The position numbers and the translations under genes were made by a program. Shown here one piece after another: positions 50,757 through 63,974 of a DNA stretch of 64,000 nt; position 1 is the first letter of the stretch; each line of letters begins with the position of its first letter. Under the pieces are notes generated by a model. The model did not search any database. It worked only from the letters and a program-made list of their open reading frames with translations, and had not been told where the DNA came from. The DNA is from Hymenobacter pini (lineage in GTDB: Bacteria > Bacteroidota > Bacteroidia > Cytophagales > Hymenobacteraceae), in assembly GCF_020421205.1 (NCBI RefSeq), contig NZ_JAIZZH010000001.1, positions 975,691 to 1,039,690 on the forward strand, read 5' to 3'.

Positions 50757-53402
50757 ATGAACGACCGGATGGATGACCGCCTGAAACTTTCGGCCTCGCG
50801 GGCCAAAGCAGCCTGGAACAGCCGCCCGGCGCAGCTGCCCATGGGTGGAGCCGCGGGCAAACTGCCGCCCCAGGCCCTGGAGCTGGAAGCCGCTGTGCTG
50901 GGGGCCCTCATGCTGGAAAAGGATGCACTGACCACGGTTATCGACATCCTGAAACCCCAGAGCTTTTACAAGGAAGGCCACATCCGCATCTTCAAGGCTA
51001 TCCTGAACCTGTTTGACAAGTCGGAGCCGATTGATATTCTGACGGTTACGCACGAGCTGCGGGAGATGGGCGAGCTGGAGGCAGCGGGCGGCGCGCATTA
51101 CGTGGCCAACCTCACCTTCAAGGTAAACTCGGCGGCCAACATCGAGTACCACGCCCGCATCATTACCGAAAACGCCATCAAGCGGGAGCTCATCCGTATT
51201 GCCTCGGATATCCAGCGCGACGCGTTTGAGGACACCACCGACGTGTTCAACCTGCTGGACAGCACGGAGCAGTCGTTGTTTGAAGTGTCGGAATCCAACA
51301 TCCGTAAGAACTTCGACGACATGCGCAGCCTGATGGGCAAAGCCATCAAGGAGCTGGAAGAGAAGAAGGACCAGAAGGACGGCCTGACCGGCGTGCCCTC
51401 CGGCTTTTCGGCCCTGGATCGGGTGACTTCCGGTTGGCAACCATCTGACCTTGTGATTATTGCCGCCCGACCGGGTATGGGTAAGTGCTTGGGTAAAGGC
51501 ACTAAAGTGCTGATGTTTGATGGTACGTTGCGCAACGTGGAAGATGTGCAGGCCGGAGAGCTGTTGATGGGCGACGATTCTACCCCACGCCGGGTGCTTA
51601 GCATTGCGCGGGGCCGCGAAAACATGTATTGGGTGCGCCAGAACAAGGGTGAGGCCTACCGTGTGAACGAGAGCCACATCTTATCCCTGAAGCGAAGTCG
51701 CACGGAGGGGCCGCACCGCCACGGCGACGTGCTGAACATCACCGTGAAGGACTGGCTGAGTAAGTCGGAGAAGTTTCGCTCGAATTACAAAGGCTACAAA
51801 GTGGCCGTAGAATTTGCCGCACAGGCCTTGGCAGTGAACCCCTATTTCCTGGGCGTATGGCTAGGCGACGGCGCTTCGGATAACTGCCGCATCACAGGGC
51901 AAGATCAGGAGATTATCGATTACCTGCACGAGTATGCCGCTGAGCTGGATATGCAGGTGACGGTGGGGCTAGTAGGAAACCGCTGCAACAGTTACGGCAT
52001 CACCCGCGGCCGGCAAGGGGGCAGCTTGGCACAATTCTCTGTACAAGATGAGTTGCGTCAGCTAGGCGTACTCGGCAACAAGCACATTCCGCAGCAATAC
52101 CTGAGCAACAGCACCGAGAACCGCCTGAGCCTGCTAGCGGGTCTGATTGACTCTGATGGCCACCTTGATCCGGTATCCAACGGCTACGAAATCACGCAGA
52201 AAAACCACCGCCTGGCCCGGCAGATCAAGTTTCTGGCCGACTCGTTAGGCTTCCGCACGTCGCTGAAGAAAAAACGGGCCGCTATTAGCACCATCGGCTA
52301 CGAAAGCGAGGTATACCGGGTACGCATCTACGGCGACATCAACCGGGTGCCGGTGCGGGTGGCCCGCAAACGGGCCCAGCCCTGGCGTAGCCCCGTGGAT
52401 TGGCGCATGACAGGCATTTCGGTGGAGCTGGACAAAGAAGACGATTACTACGGCTTTAGCATTGATGGCAACCGCCTGTTCCTGCTCCAGGATATGACGG
52501 TTACGCACAACACCGCCTTCGTAGTATCAGCCATGCGCAACGCGGCGGTGGAATTCAAGAAGCCGGTGGCCATCTTCTCGCTGGAAATGTCCTCGCTGCA
52601 GTTGGTGAATCGTCTGATTTCGGCGGAGGCGGAACTGGATTCGGAGAAAATCAAGAAGGGTAACCTGGCCGACTATGAGTGGGCCCAGTTGAACCACAAG
52701 ATTTCGGCCCTGTCGTCGGCCCCAATTTACATTGATGATACGCCGGGCCTCAGCATCCGGGAGCTGCGCACCAAGTGCCGCCGCCTCAAAGCCCATCACG
52801 ACATCCAGATGATCATCATTGACTATCTGCAGCTGATGTCGGGCAATACGGATGGGGGCAAGGGCGCCGGCAACCGTGAACAGGAAATTGCCTCGATTTC
52901 GCGGGCCCTGAAGGGGATTGCCAAGGAGCTGAATGTGCCGGTGCTGGCCCTGTCGCAGCTGAGCCGCTCGGTAGAAACCCGCGGCGGCGACAAGAAGCCT
53001 CAGCTCAGTGACCTTCGTGAATCGGGCTCCATCGAGCAGGACGCCGACATGGTGGTATTCCTGTACCGCCCCGAGTACTATAAGATTACGGAGGACGAAA
53101 TGGGCAACCCTACCCAGGGTACTGGTGAGGTAATTATTGCCAAGCACCGAAACGGCTCCCTGGAAACCGTGCAGCTCAAATTCATTGGCAAGTTCACCAA
53201 GTTTGCCGACCTCGACGGCGTGGGCGGCTTCGGTGATGCTTCCTTCAACCCCGGCGCTTTCCCCAGCAGCACTTTTGATGACGATGCCTCGGGCTTTGCC
53301 CCGAATACCATTCGGTTGGGCTCCCGCATCAACAATGATGGTCCGCCGCCCGCGCAGCCCTTCCCCCGCAGTACCTTCGACGACGGCCCGCCGCCGTTCT
53401 AA
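50757..53402 (+). CDS. dnaB: Replicative DNA helicase DnaB containing an intein
   Basis: 881 aa precursor; 539 aa after removal of a 342-aa intein. The DnaB N-terminal domain is at about 35-140, then the RecA-like helicase domain: GLTGVPSGFSALDRVTSGW, ARPGMGK|T (Walker A, interrupted), the Walker B IIIDYLQLMSG, and the DLRESGSIEQDADMV motif with the arginine-finger region. DnaB unwinds DNA at the fork as a hexamer. The intein sits after Lys of GMGK, so the helicase cannot bind ATP until splicing. The C-terminus of about 60 residues is disordered (FDDDASGFAPNT, PPPAQPFPRSTF). Essential gene; no sign of a second copy in the window. Confidence 0.97.
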   Translation: MNDRMDDRLKLSASRAKAAWNSRPAQLPMGGAAGKLPPQALELEAAVLGALMLEKDALTTVIDILKPQSFYKEGHIRIFKAILNLFDKSEPIDILTVTHELREMGELEAAGGAHYVANLTFKVNSAANIEYHARIITENAIKRELIRIASDIQRDAFEDTTDVFNLLDSTEQSLFEVSESNIRKNFDDMRSLMGKAIKELEEKKDQKDGLTGVPSGFSALDRVTSGWQPSDLVIIAARPGMGKCLGKGTKVLMFDGTLRNVEDVQAGELLMGDDSTPRRVLSIARGRENMYWVRQNKGEAYRVNESHILSLKRSRTEGPHRHGDVLNITVKDWLSKSEKFRSNYKGYKVAVEFAAQALAVNPYFLGVWLGDGASDNCRITGQDQEIIDYLHEYAAELDMQVTVGLVGNRCNSYGITRGRQGGSLAQFSVQDELRQLGVLGNKHIPQQYLSNSTENRLSLLAGLIDSDGHLDPVSNGYEITQKNHRLARQIKFLADSLGFRTSLKKKRAAISTIGYESEVYRVRIYGDINRVPVRVARKRAQPWRSPVDWRMTGISVELDKEDDYYGFSIDGNRLFLLQDMTVTHNTAFVVSAMRNAAVEFKKPVAIFSLEMSSLQLVNRLISAEAELDSEKIKKGNLADYEWAQLNHKISALSSAPIYIDDTPGLSIRELRTKCRRLKAHHDIQMIIIDYLQLMSGNTDGGKGAGNREQEIASISRALKGIAKELNVPVLALSQLSRSVETRGGDKKPQLSDLRESGSIEQDADMVVFLYRPEYYKITEDEMGNPTQGTGEVIIAKHRNGSLETVQLKFIGKFTKFADLDGVGGFGDASFNPGAFPSSTFDDDASGFAPNTIRLGSRINNDGPPPAQPFPRSTFDDGPPPF
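51486..52511 (+). other. Intein with LAGLIDADG homing endonuclease, in the Walker A loop of DnaB
   Basis: Residues 244-585 of the DnaB precursor (342 aa). It begins with Cys (CLGKGTKVLMFDG, block A), carries a block B-like NESHILSL (Asn replaces the usual Thr of TxxH), two endonuclease dodecapeptides (LGVWLGDGAS and LAGLIDSDGHLD, both with the catalytic Asp), and ends with block F DYYGFSIDGNRLFL then block G TVTHN. The terminal His-Asn and first downstream Thr are the splicing residues. All appear intact, so both splicing and homing are probably functional. Confidence 0.96.
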
Positions 53403-53411
53403 GTTGTATAA

Positions 53412-53465
53412 AACAAGAACTGCCCCGTCAACAGGCATTGGCCAATTGACGGAGCAGTTCTTGTT
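53412..53465. terminator. Hairpin between convergent dnaB and hypothetical gene
   Basis: 20-bp arms (53412-53431 / 53446-53465) with one mismatch, AACAAGAACTGCCCCGTCAA, loop of 14 nt. Convergent transcription end structure. No U-tract is obvious. Confidence 0.65.
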
Positions 53466-53484
53466 AGAGCGGATATAGCAGTGG

Positions 53485-54144
53485 TTATACTCCGCTGCCA
53501 AAATCAACATCAGAGCCGCGGCCTAATTGAGAACTGCTGGCCGTAGAAGCGGAACCGGATTGTTGATAGGTGGCATCAGGGCCGCTTTGGCCGGAGTTCC
53601 ACCAGCCAGGGCCTTGGTCGAGGCGGCGGCCAGCATCGGGAGTATTGCCGGAAGGCCGGGCGGGGAAGCTGCCGGCCCGGTAGCTCTGCGTGGTACGCTG
53701 GGCGCTGCCCCAGGGGCGTTGTCCGGCGGTGGCACTTTTAGGGCTTTTGTACGATGATTTATCGTAGCGGCTGCTGGCTTTTTTGCCTTTGTTGGAGTTG
53801 AAAGCCAAGTAGCCAAGGCCGGCTAAGGCCACTGCGCCAGCTACTTTCTGGGTGGTGGAGAGCTTATTGAACTGCTCGGCCGGGTTGGCGCAAAAGTCAC
53901 GTACTCCCTGCGGCAGCTGATTCACAATTTTCTGCAAACCAGCATATTCCGTCCAGCTCTTGCCATCACCAATTGACTTAGGTGTTTGAGGCTGCTCCGA
54001 GTTTTGCTCGGTGGTAGCGCCGGCCGAAGAAGTCTGGTTAGGCTCCTGGTACTGCGTTACGGGTTGTTGAATATCGTGGGCCTGGGGCGCTTCGGGGGTT
54101 GCGCCAGTATTGGCGGAAGAAGGGGCTGATTGATTCGGGTCCAT
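53485..54144 (-). CDS. Hypothetical low-complexity protein with one membrane-like segment
   Basis: 219 aa from the ATG of MDPNQSAP. N-terminal third is Gln/Ser/Thr/Pro-rich, a helical middle (YAGLQKIVNQLPQGVRDFC, AEQFNKLSTTQKVAGAVALAGLGYLAF, which ends in a single hydrophobic segment), and a Ser/Gly/Arg-rich tail (ASTASSSQLGRGSDV). The middle segment resembles the membrane-hairpin-like pattern of some DUF883-type proteins but I would not name a family. Function unknown. Confidence 0.65.
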   Translation of the reverse strand: MDPNQSAPSSANTGATPEAPQAHDIQQPVTQYQEPNQTSSAGATTEQNSEQPQTPKSIGDGKSWTEYAGLQKIVNQLPQGVRDFCANPAEQFNKLSTTQKVAGAVALAGLGYLAFNSNKGKKASSRYDKSSYKSPKSATAGQRPWGSAQRTTQSYRAGSFPARPSGNTPDAGRRLDQGPGWWNSGQSGPDATYQQSGSASTASSSQLGRGSDVDFGSGV

Positions 54145-54265
54145 GCCTATGGGTTTAGAAGTATCAAACAGGCAGCCAACTTGGCTGTCAGGCATCTATC
54201 CGCGGAAAATCGGGATTAGGTTGCGGTGGAGTCCGTAAAAAATCACGCAGCTCCGACTAAGTGCA

Positions 54266-55741
54266 TCAGCCAAACATGCCCACCGCATCCTTGCTGGGCA
54301 GGGCGGTTTTGCCCATCAGGAACAGGTCTACCTGACGGGCGGCTTCGCGGCCTTCGGAAATGGCCCACACCACCAGCGACTGGCCGCGGCGCATGTCGCC
54401 GGCCACGAAAACGTTGGGCTGAGAGGTGAAGAAGTCTGTGTCGGATGGGGTGCGCACGTTGCCCCGGTCGTTGAGGGCTACGTCGAGCTGCTGTAGCAGC
54501 CCTTCGTAGCGGGGGGAGGCAAAGCCCAATGCCAGTAGGGCCAGTTGGCAGGGAATTTCGCGCTCCGAGCCTTCGATTTCAGTGAAGGCGAGGCGGCGGC
54601 CCAGCACGTCGGTTTCCCAGGTTACGTCGGTGACCAGCAGGGCCCGCAGGCGGCCGTGCTCATCGGCCAGGAAAGCTTTGGTGTTGATGCCCCAATAGCG
54701 CTGGCAGCCTTCCTCGTGGGAGGTGCTGGTGCGGAACACGGCCGTGGGGTAGTGGGGCCAGGGCTCGAAGTGGGGCCGCTCGGGGGCGGGCTGGTGCATG
54801 AGGGCAAACTGCGTGACAGAGCGGGCCTGCTGGCGGTTAGCCGTGCCCACGCAGTCGGAGCCGGTGTCACCGCTGCCGATGACCACCACATCGAGGCCGG
54901 TGGCCTGAATTTCGGTTTCCGACAGCGGCAGCCCGCTTACGCGGCGGTTGTGCTGGGTGAGGTAGTCCATGGCGAAGTGGACGCCGGGCAGCTCGCGGCC
55001 GGGCAGGGGCAGGTCTTTGGGTACCAGGGCCCCGCCGGCCAGCACCACCGCGTTAAATTGCGCGGCCAGCTCCCGAGCCGGCAGGTCGCGGCCTACTTCG
55101 GTGTTGCAGCGAAACTGCACGCCGTCTTCTTCCAGCAGGCGCAGGCGGCGGTCAATCACCCACTTATCCAGCTTGAAATCAGGGATGCCGTAGCGCAGCA
55201 GGCCGCCGGGCCGGTCGTCGCGCTCAAATACCGTCACGGCGTGGCCGGCCCGCACCAGCTGGGCCGCCGCCGCCAGCCCCGCCGGCCCCGAGCCCACCAC
55301 GGCCACTGATTTGCCGGTTTTGAGCACCGGGGCGGTGGGCCGCACGTAGCCCCGGGCAAAGGCGGTTTCGATGATGTGCCGCTCGATTTCCTCAATAGCC
55401 ACCGACGCGGCGTGGATGCCCAGCACGCAGGCCGACTCGCAGGGCGCGGGGCAGATGCGGCCGGTAAACTCGGGGAAATTGTTGGTGGCGCTCAGAATCT
55501 GGTAGGCCAGCTGCCAGTCCTGGCGGTATACGGCGTCGTTGAACTCGGGGATGATGTTGCCCAGTGGGCAGCCTGCGTGGCAGAACGGAATACCACACTC
55601 CATGCACCGCCCCGACTGCTGCCGGAGCTGCGCATCGGAATACTGACCCACAAACTCGCGGTTGTGCGCCACGCGCTCCTGCGGGGCGGCCTTGGCGGGC
55701 AGCTCCCGCTGAAATTCCTTGAAACCGGTGTTATTGCCCAT
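54266..55741 (-). CDS. gltD: Glutamate synthase (NADPH) small subunit GltD
   Basis: 491 aa. N-terminal iron-sulfur domain with the CMECGIPFCHAGCPLGN pattern, then FAD- and NADPH-binding Rossmann segments (VAVVGSGPAGLAAAAQLV and VVVIGSGDTGSDCVGTA) and the FVAGDMRRGQSLVV FAD clamp. It takes electrons from NADPH to the large subunit for conversion of glutamine and 2-oxoglutarate to two glutamates. gltB lies upstream on the same strand; the 251-bp spacer contains a large palindrome. Confidence 0.97.
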   Translation of the reverse strand: MGNNTGFKEFQRELPAKAAPQERVAHNREFVGQYSDAQLRQQSGRCMECGIPFCHAGCPLGNIIPEFNDAVYRQDWQLAYQILSATNNFPEFTGRICPAPCESACVLGIHAASVAIEEIERHIIETAFARGYVRPTAPVLKTGKSVAVVGSGPAGLAAAAQLVRAGHAVTVFERDDRPGGLLRYGIPDFKLDKWVIDRRLRLLEEDGVQFRCNTEVGRDLPARELAAQFNAVVLAGGALVPKDLPLPGRELPGVHFAMDYLTQHNRRVSGLPLSETEIQATGLDVVVIGSGDTGSDCVGTANRQQARSVTQFALMHQPAPERPHFEPWPHYPTAVFRTSTSHEEGCQRYWGINTKAFLADEHGRLRALLVTDVTWETDVLGRRLAFTEIEGSEREIPCQLALLALGFASPRYEGLLQQLDVALNDRGNVRTPSDTDFFTSQPNVFVAGDMRRGQSLVVWAISEGREAARQVDLFLMGKTALPSKDAVGMFG

Positions 55742-55750
55742 GTGTGTGGT

Positions 55751-55991
55751 GCCTCACCCCCGGCCCCCTCTCCAGGGGGAGAGGGGGAGCCAGACGACGT
55801 TGGCGGTTGTAGAGACGCAACATCTTGCGTCTCGTCGTTGCTGATGTTGTTTTGACTGCGTGGTGCTGATTGTGCTGGCGGGCCATGCCGGCTGGCGGCT
55901 CGTTCTGGCGGGAGACGCAAAATATTGCGTCTCTACATCGTGCCGTCAGGCTCCCCCCTCTCCCCCTGGAGAGGGGGCCGGGGGGTGAGGC
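55751..55991. repeat. Nested palindromic repeat between gltB and gltD (families D and F)
   Basis: Outer arms GCCTCACCCCCGGCCCCCTC ... GGGGGCCGGGGGGTGAGGC (55751-55791 / 55949-55991) and inner arms GTAGAGACGCAA (55808) / TTGCGTCTCTAC (55925-55936) with a further GAGACGCAA pair. The inner unit also appears alone at 42685. Two element families nested or built on each other. Confidence 0.85.
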
Positions 55992-55992
55992 A

Positions 55993-60510
<4,518 letters not shown>

Positions 60511-60757
60511 CGGATTGAGGTGTCGTAGGTTCAGGCAAGCGTGACCCCCGGCAGCAGGTCCGGGCCCAGTATACCGCCGCCGCGCCGGACCAGCCGATTG
60601 GTCCGCGGTTGTTTTCCGGTTTCAAACCCCGGCGGCTTTTCTGCGTTCAGCAAGCTCGAAACGGCCCGCTGGCCCTGGCAGCGGCCGTTTTTGGCAATAG
60701 CTCCGGCTCCGGCCGCTACGATTTCCAACCCCCGCCCAAACTCCGATATTTGCCCGT

Positions 60758-61114
60758 ATGAAAGACCTGCTGCGCCCCGACCTGACCTTTCGCCTGACCG
60801 GCCGCCTGTGGGTGGAATCCGCGGACGACCGGTTTATGGGCATCGGGCGGCTGGAGCTGCTGCGCCAGATTCAGCAGCACGGCTCCATCTCGAAGGCGGC
60901 GCAGGAAATGGGCATGTCGTACAAGCGGGCCTGGGATTTAGTGTCGTCCTTGAATGCTCAGAGCGCCCGGCCGCTGGTGCTCACCCAAACCGGTGGCAAG
61001 CGCGGCGGCGGCACCGTGGTAACGGCGGAAGGGGAGGCGCTAATTGCGGAGTTTGAGGCTCTGCAGGCCCGGTTCCAGGCATTTCTGGCGGCGGAGGCGG
61101 CACGGCTGTTCTAG
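60758..61114 (+). CDS. ModE-like single-domain winged-helix regulator
   Basis: 118 aa. N-terminal domain of ModE (COG2005): LTGRLWVESADDRFMGIGRLELLRQIQ, then the helix-turn-helix GSISKAAQEMGMSYKRAWDLV, and TQTGGKRGGGTVVTAEGEAL. The C-terminal molybdate-binding (TOBE/Mop) domains of E. coli ModE are missing, so a sensor for metal must be elsewhere, or the protein dimerises and binds ligand in another way. It precedes the TonB-dependent receptor by 145 bp, whose promoter carries a ModE-like palindrome. A GATATTTG near-box lies 6 nt before the ATG, so a leaderless transcript is possible. Confidence 0.88.
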   Translation: MKDLLRPDLTFRLTGRLWVESADDRFMGIGRLELLRQIQQHGSISKAAQEMGMSYKRAWDLVSSLNAQSARPLVLTQTGGKRGGGTVVTAEGEALIAEFEALQARFQAFLAAEAARLF

Positions 61115-61127
61115 CGTCGGTTTTTCG

Positions 61128-61211
61128 CGCAGTGGCTCGCGGTGGTTTGCGCAGGGTCTCGCCGTGAACAGCCACCCCGAACCACTGCGCCTTCCACCGC
61201 GAGCCACTGCG
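61128..61211. repeat. Inverted repeat CGCAGTGGCTCGCGGTGG / inverse, with inner copies
   Basis: Perfect 18-bp arms at 61128-61145 and 61194-61211, with a second, shorter partial pair (GCGCAGG / CTGCGC) inside. It fills most of the spacer between the ModE-like gene and the receptor promoter. Confidence 0.85.
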
Positions 61212-61234
61212 TAAAAACCATAAGTCCAGTTATT

Positions 61235-61258
61235 CGTTATGTTTGGAAAAATATAACG
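61235..61258. promoter_or_regulatory. ModE-operator-like palindrome overlapping the receptor -7 box
   Basis: CGTTAT-N12-ATAACG, 24 bp, perfect half-sites. As I recall, ModE operators in proteobacteria have the same outer half-sites and spacing; a search would confirm. It contains TATGTTTG (61238-61245), an exact TAnnTTTG -7 box, and ends one base before the receptor ATG. A bound dimer would block transcription start. Confidence 0.6.
61238..61245 (+). promoter_or_regulatory. Putative -7 promoter box (TATGTTTG) for the TonB-dependent receptor
   Basis: Exact TAnnTTTG match inside the operator-like palindrome; predicted transcript start about 10 nt before the ATG. Confidence 0.5.
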
Positions 61259-61259
61259 C

Positions 61260-63830
61260 ATGAAACACGTTACCCCCGCTCTGTTGCTGCTTCCGATACT
61301 GGCCCATGCCCAAGCTCCCGCCGACACCACGCGGCTGGGGGAGGTGGTGGTAACGGCTTCGAAGGTGGAGGAAAGCATTTTGCAGTCGCCCGTAACGGTA
61401 GAGAAGCTCAACGCTCGGCAACTGCGGCTCACGCCGGCGGCTTCGTTTTTTGATGCCATTGAGCACCTGAAAGGGGTGCAGGTGATTACGCCCAGCCTGG
61501 GGTTTCGGGTGCTGAACGCCCGGGGCTTCAGCAACACCACCAACGTGCGCTTCGCCCAGCTCGTGGACGGCATCGACAACCAAGCCCCGCACATCGGCGG
61601 ACCCATCGGGAACGTGCTGGGGCCGAGCGACCTGGATATTCAGGCCGTGGAGCTGGTGCCGGGCACGGCTGCGGCGCTCTACGGGCTTAACGCCATCAAC
61701 GGGCTGGCCAATTTCAGCACCCGTAACCCGTTTCTGAGCCCGGGCCTAAGCGTGCAGCAAAAAACCGGTGTCAATCACCTGAACGACCCGAACACGGGGG
61801 CACGCCTCTTCTCCGAAACCAGTGTGCGCTACGCCCGGGTACTGGGCCCGAAGTGGGCTTTTAAAGTAAACGGTACTTACCTGCGCGGCTACGACTGGAT
61901 TGCCAGCGACATGACTGACATCAACCCCAACGGCAACGCCACTACTGGCCTGTTTGGGGCCGATAACCCGGCCCGCGACCCGGTGAGCAGCTACGGTAAT
62001 GAGTCGTCGGACCGCTCGAACCTGACGCTGGGGGGCAAAACCTACCAAGTGGCCCGCACCGGCTACCGGGAGCAGGATGTGGTGGATTATCAGCTGCAGA
62101 CGCTCAAGTACGATGCGGCCCTGCACTATAAACTCACCGACAAAACGGAGCTGGCCTACACCTACCGCGGGGCCAACTTCGACAACGTGTACCAGCGCAG
62201 CAACCGGTTTCAGCTGGACAACTACCACCTGCAGCAGCATGCCCTGCAGCTGATGGGTCCCGTGGTGCAGGCCCGCGCCTACTTCACCCAGGAAAACACC
62301 GGCCAGAGCTACAACCTGCGCAGCATGGGCGAAAACCTGGACCGGAGCTTCAAGCCCGATGCCCGCTGGAACCAGGACTATACCGCCGCCTGGAACGCCG
62401 CCACCCAAGCCGGTCAGTCGGTAGCCCAGGCCCACGCCACGGCCCGCACCGCCGCCGATGCCGGCCGCCTGCAGCCCGGCACGCCGGAGTTCAAGCAGCG
62501 CCTGCGGGAGCTGGCCGACATCAATAACTGGGACCAGGGCGCGGCCCTGCGCGTGCGGGCCCAGATGCTGCACGCTGAGGGCCAAGTGAACGTGGGAGAA
62601 GCCCTGCGGCGGAGGGGTGGCAAGGGCCTGCCCGCTTGGACGGATGCGCTAGTGGGTCTCGACCACCGCACCTATTTCATTCGGCCCGACGGTAACTACT
62701 TCATCAATCCCGAACCGGGTGAGGACCCCTACAGCACGCTCTCCTACGGCAAAACCGGGGGCTTCGTGCAGGCCGGGGCCCGACTGCTGCGCGAGAAGCT
62801 CCGCCTGACGGCCACGCTGCGGGCCGATAAGAACGATTATTTCAGTACCCGCTTCAACCCGCGCTTCACGGCCGTGTATTCGCCTACGCAGCGCCACAAC
62901 TTCCGGGTGAGCTACCAGAGCGGTTACCGTTTTCCGAGCTTGTTTGAGGGGTTTTCCAACGTGAACAGCGGGCAGGTGAAGCGCATTGGGGGACTCCGGG
63001 TAATGTCGGACGGGGTATTTGAGAACAGCTACCTGCGCAGCTCCATTGATGCCTTTAACGCGGCCGTAACCCGGGACCGGAACACCAACGGGCTTACTCA
63101 GGCCCAGGCCATCAGCAAAAACCAGGGGCTGCTGGTGAAGAACCCGTACACTTACCTCCGGCCCGAGCACATCAAGTCCCTGGAAATGGGCTACAAAGCG
63201 GCTCTGCTGCCCGGCGGCCGCCTACTGGCCGACGTGGACTTCTACTACAACACCTACCGGGACTTCATTGCCCAGGTAGAAGCCTACGTGCCGCTGAACT
63301 CCGCCGGCCAGCCGCTTACTACCGGTACCGACCTCAACACCGTGGCCACGGCCCTGAATGCCCGCGCCGGCCAAGCCCGCTACCGCCTCTGGACCAACTC
63401 CCAGAGCCAGGTGTACAACTACGGCGGCTCCCTGGGCCTGCGCTACGAGGTGGCCGGCGGCTACCTGGCCGGGGCCAGCACCACCTACACCCGCCTCGAC
63501 CGCACCGAATCGGGCGACGGGCTGGAAGATGGCTTCAACACGCCCCGCTGGGCCTACAACCTCAGCCTGGGCAACGAAAACGTGGGTAAGAACATCGGGT
63601 TCGGGCTGAATTTCCGCTGGCAGCAGCGCTACTATTCCCAAACCTTCCTGGTAAACGGCTACGTGCCCGCCTATAGTACCTTTGACGCCCAGTTGAGCTA
63701 CCGCCTGCCCGAGCCCGACCTGCGCTTTAAGTTGGGTGCCAGCAACGTGCTCAACCACTATTACGTGAGCTACCTCGGCGGCCCCAGCGTAGGCGGGCTA
63801 TATTATTTACAGGTTACCTATGGGTTGTAG
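61260..63830 (+). CDS. TonB-dependent outer membrane receptor (candidate oxyanion/metal uptake)
   Basis: 856 aa. Signal peptide at 1-18 (LLLLPILAHAQ). No N-terminal carboxypeptidase-like domain of the SusC kind; the plug starts at once (LGEVVVTASKVEES = TonB box area, then VTVEKLNARQLRLTP, LVDGIDNQAPHIGGP and VELVPGTAAALYGLNAINGLANFSTR). The barrel ends in an aromatic-Leu terminus (QVTYGL). Imports an unknown substrate across the outer membrane with TonB energy. ModE-like gene upstream and the operator at its promoter suggest molybdate, tungstate or a chelate, but this is inference. A palindromic repeat follows the stop codon. Confidence 0.94.
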   Translation: MKHVTPALLLLPILAHAQAPADTTRLGEVVVTASKVEESILQSPVTVEKLNARQLRLTPAASFFDAIEHLKGVQVITPSLGFRVLNARGFSNTTNVRFAQLVDGIDNQAPHIGGPIGNVLGPSDLDIQAVELVPGTAAALYGLNAINGLANFSTRNPFLSPGLSVQQKTGVNHLNDPNTGARLFSETSVRYARVLGPKWAFKVNGTYLRGYDWIASDMTDINPNGNATTGLFGADNPARDPVSSYGNESSDRSNLTLGGKTYQVARTGYREQDVVDYQLQTLKYDAALHYKLTDKTELAYTYRGANFDNVYQRSNRFQLDNYHLQQHALQLMGPVVQARAYFTQENTGQSYNLRSMGENLDRSFKPDARWNQDYTAAWNAATQAGQSVAQAHATARTAADAGRLQPGTPEFKQRLRELADINNWDQGAALRVRAQMLHAEGQVNVGEALRRRGGKGLPAWTDALVGLDHRTYFIRPDGNYFINPEPGEDPYSTLSYGKTGGFVQAGARLLREKLRLTATLRADKNDYFSTRFNPRFTAVYSPTQRHNFRVSYQSGYRFPSLFEGFSNVNSGQVKRIGGLRVMSDGVFENSYLRSSIDAFNAAVTRDRNTNGLTQAQAISKNQGLLVKNPYTYLRPEHIKSLEMGYKAALLPGGRLLADVDFYYNTYRDFIAQVEAYVPLNSAGQPLTTGTDLNTVATALNARAGQARYRLWTNSQSQVYNYGGSLGLRYEVAGGYLAGASTTYTRLDRTESGDGLEDGFNTPRWAYNLSLGNENVGKNIGFGLNFRWQQRYYSQTFLVNGYVPAYSTFDAQLSYRLPEPDLRFKLGASNVLNHYYVSYLGGPSVGGLYYLQVTYGL

Positions 63831-63857
63831 ATGGTCTAGGACGCTATAAAACTGGTT

Positions 63858-63974
63858 CCCTTCCTCAGATGAGGAGGGGTTAGGGGTAGTTGATGAGAGT
63901 TGAACGATACTAGTTCTATGATCTAGCTCTAGTTGTCAACCACCCCTAACCCCATCCTTAGATGGGGAGAGGAG
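63858..63974. repeat. Imperfect palindromic repeat, family D-like, after the receptor gene
   Basis: Left arm GAGGAGGGGTTAGGGGTAGTTG and right arm CAACCACCCCTAACCCCATCC, with an inner AACTAGAGCTAG-type centre. Related in composition to the family D copy at 40319-40430. Confidence 0.75.

Noticed and set aside
51486..52511. LAGLIDADG region as a separate homing endonuclease gene
   Set aside because: It is in the same frame as dnaB with intein splice motifs at both ends, so it is part of an intein.
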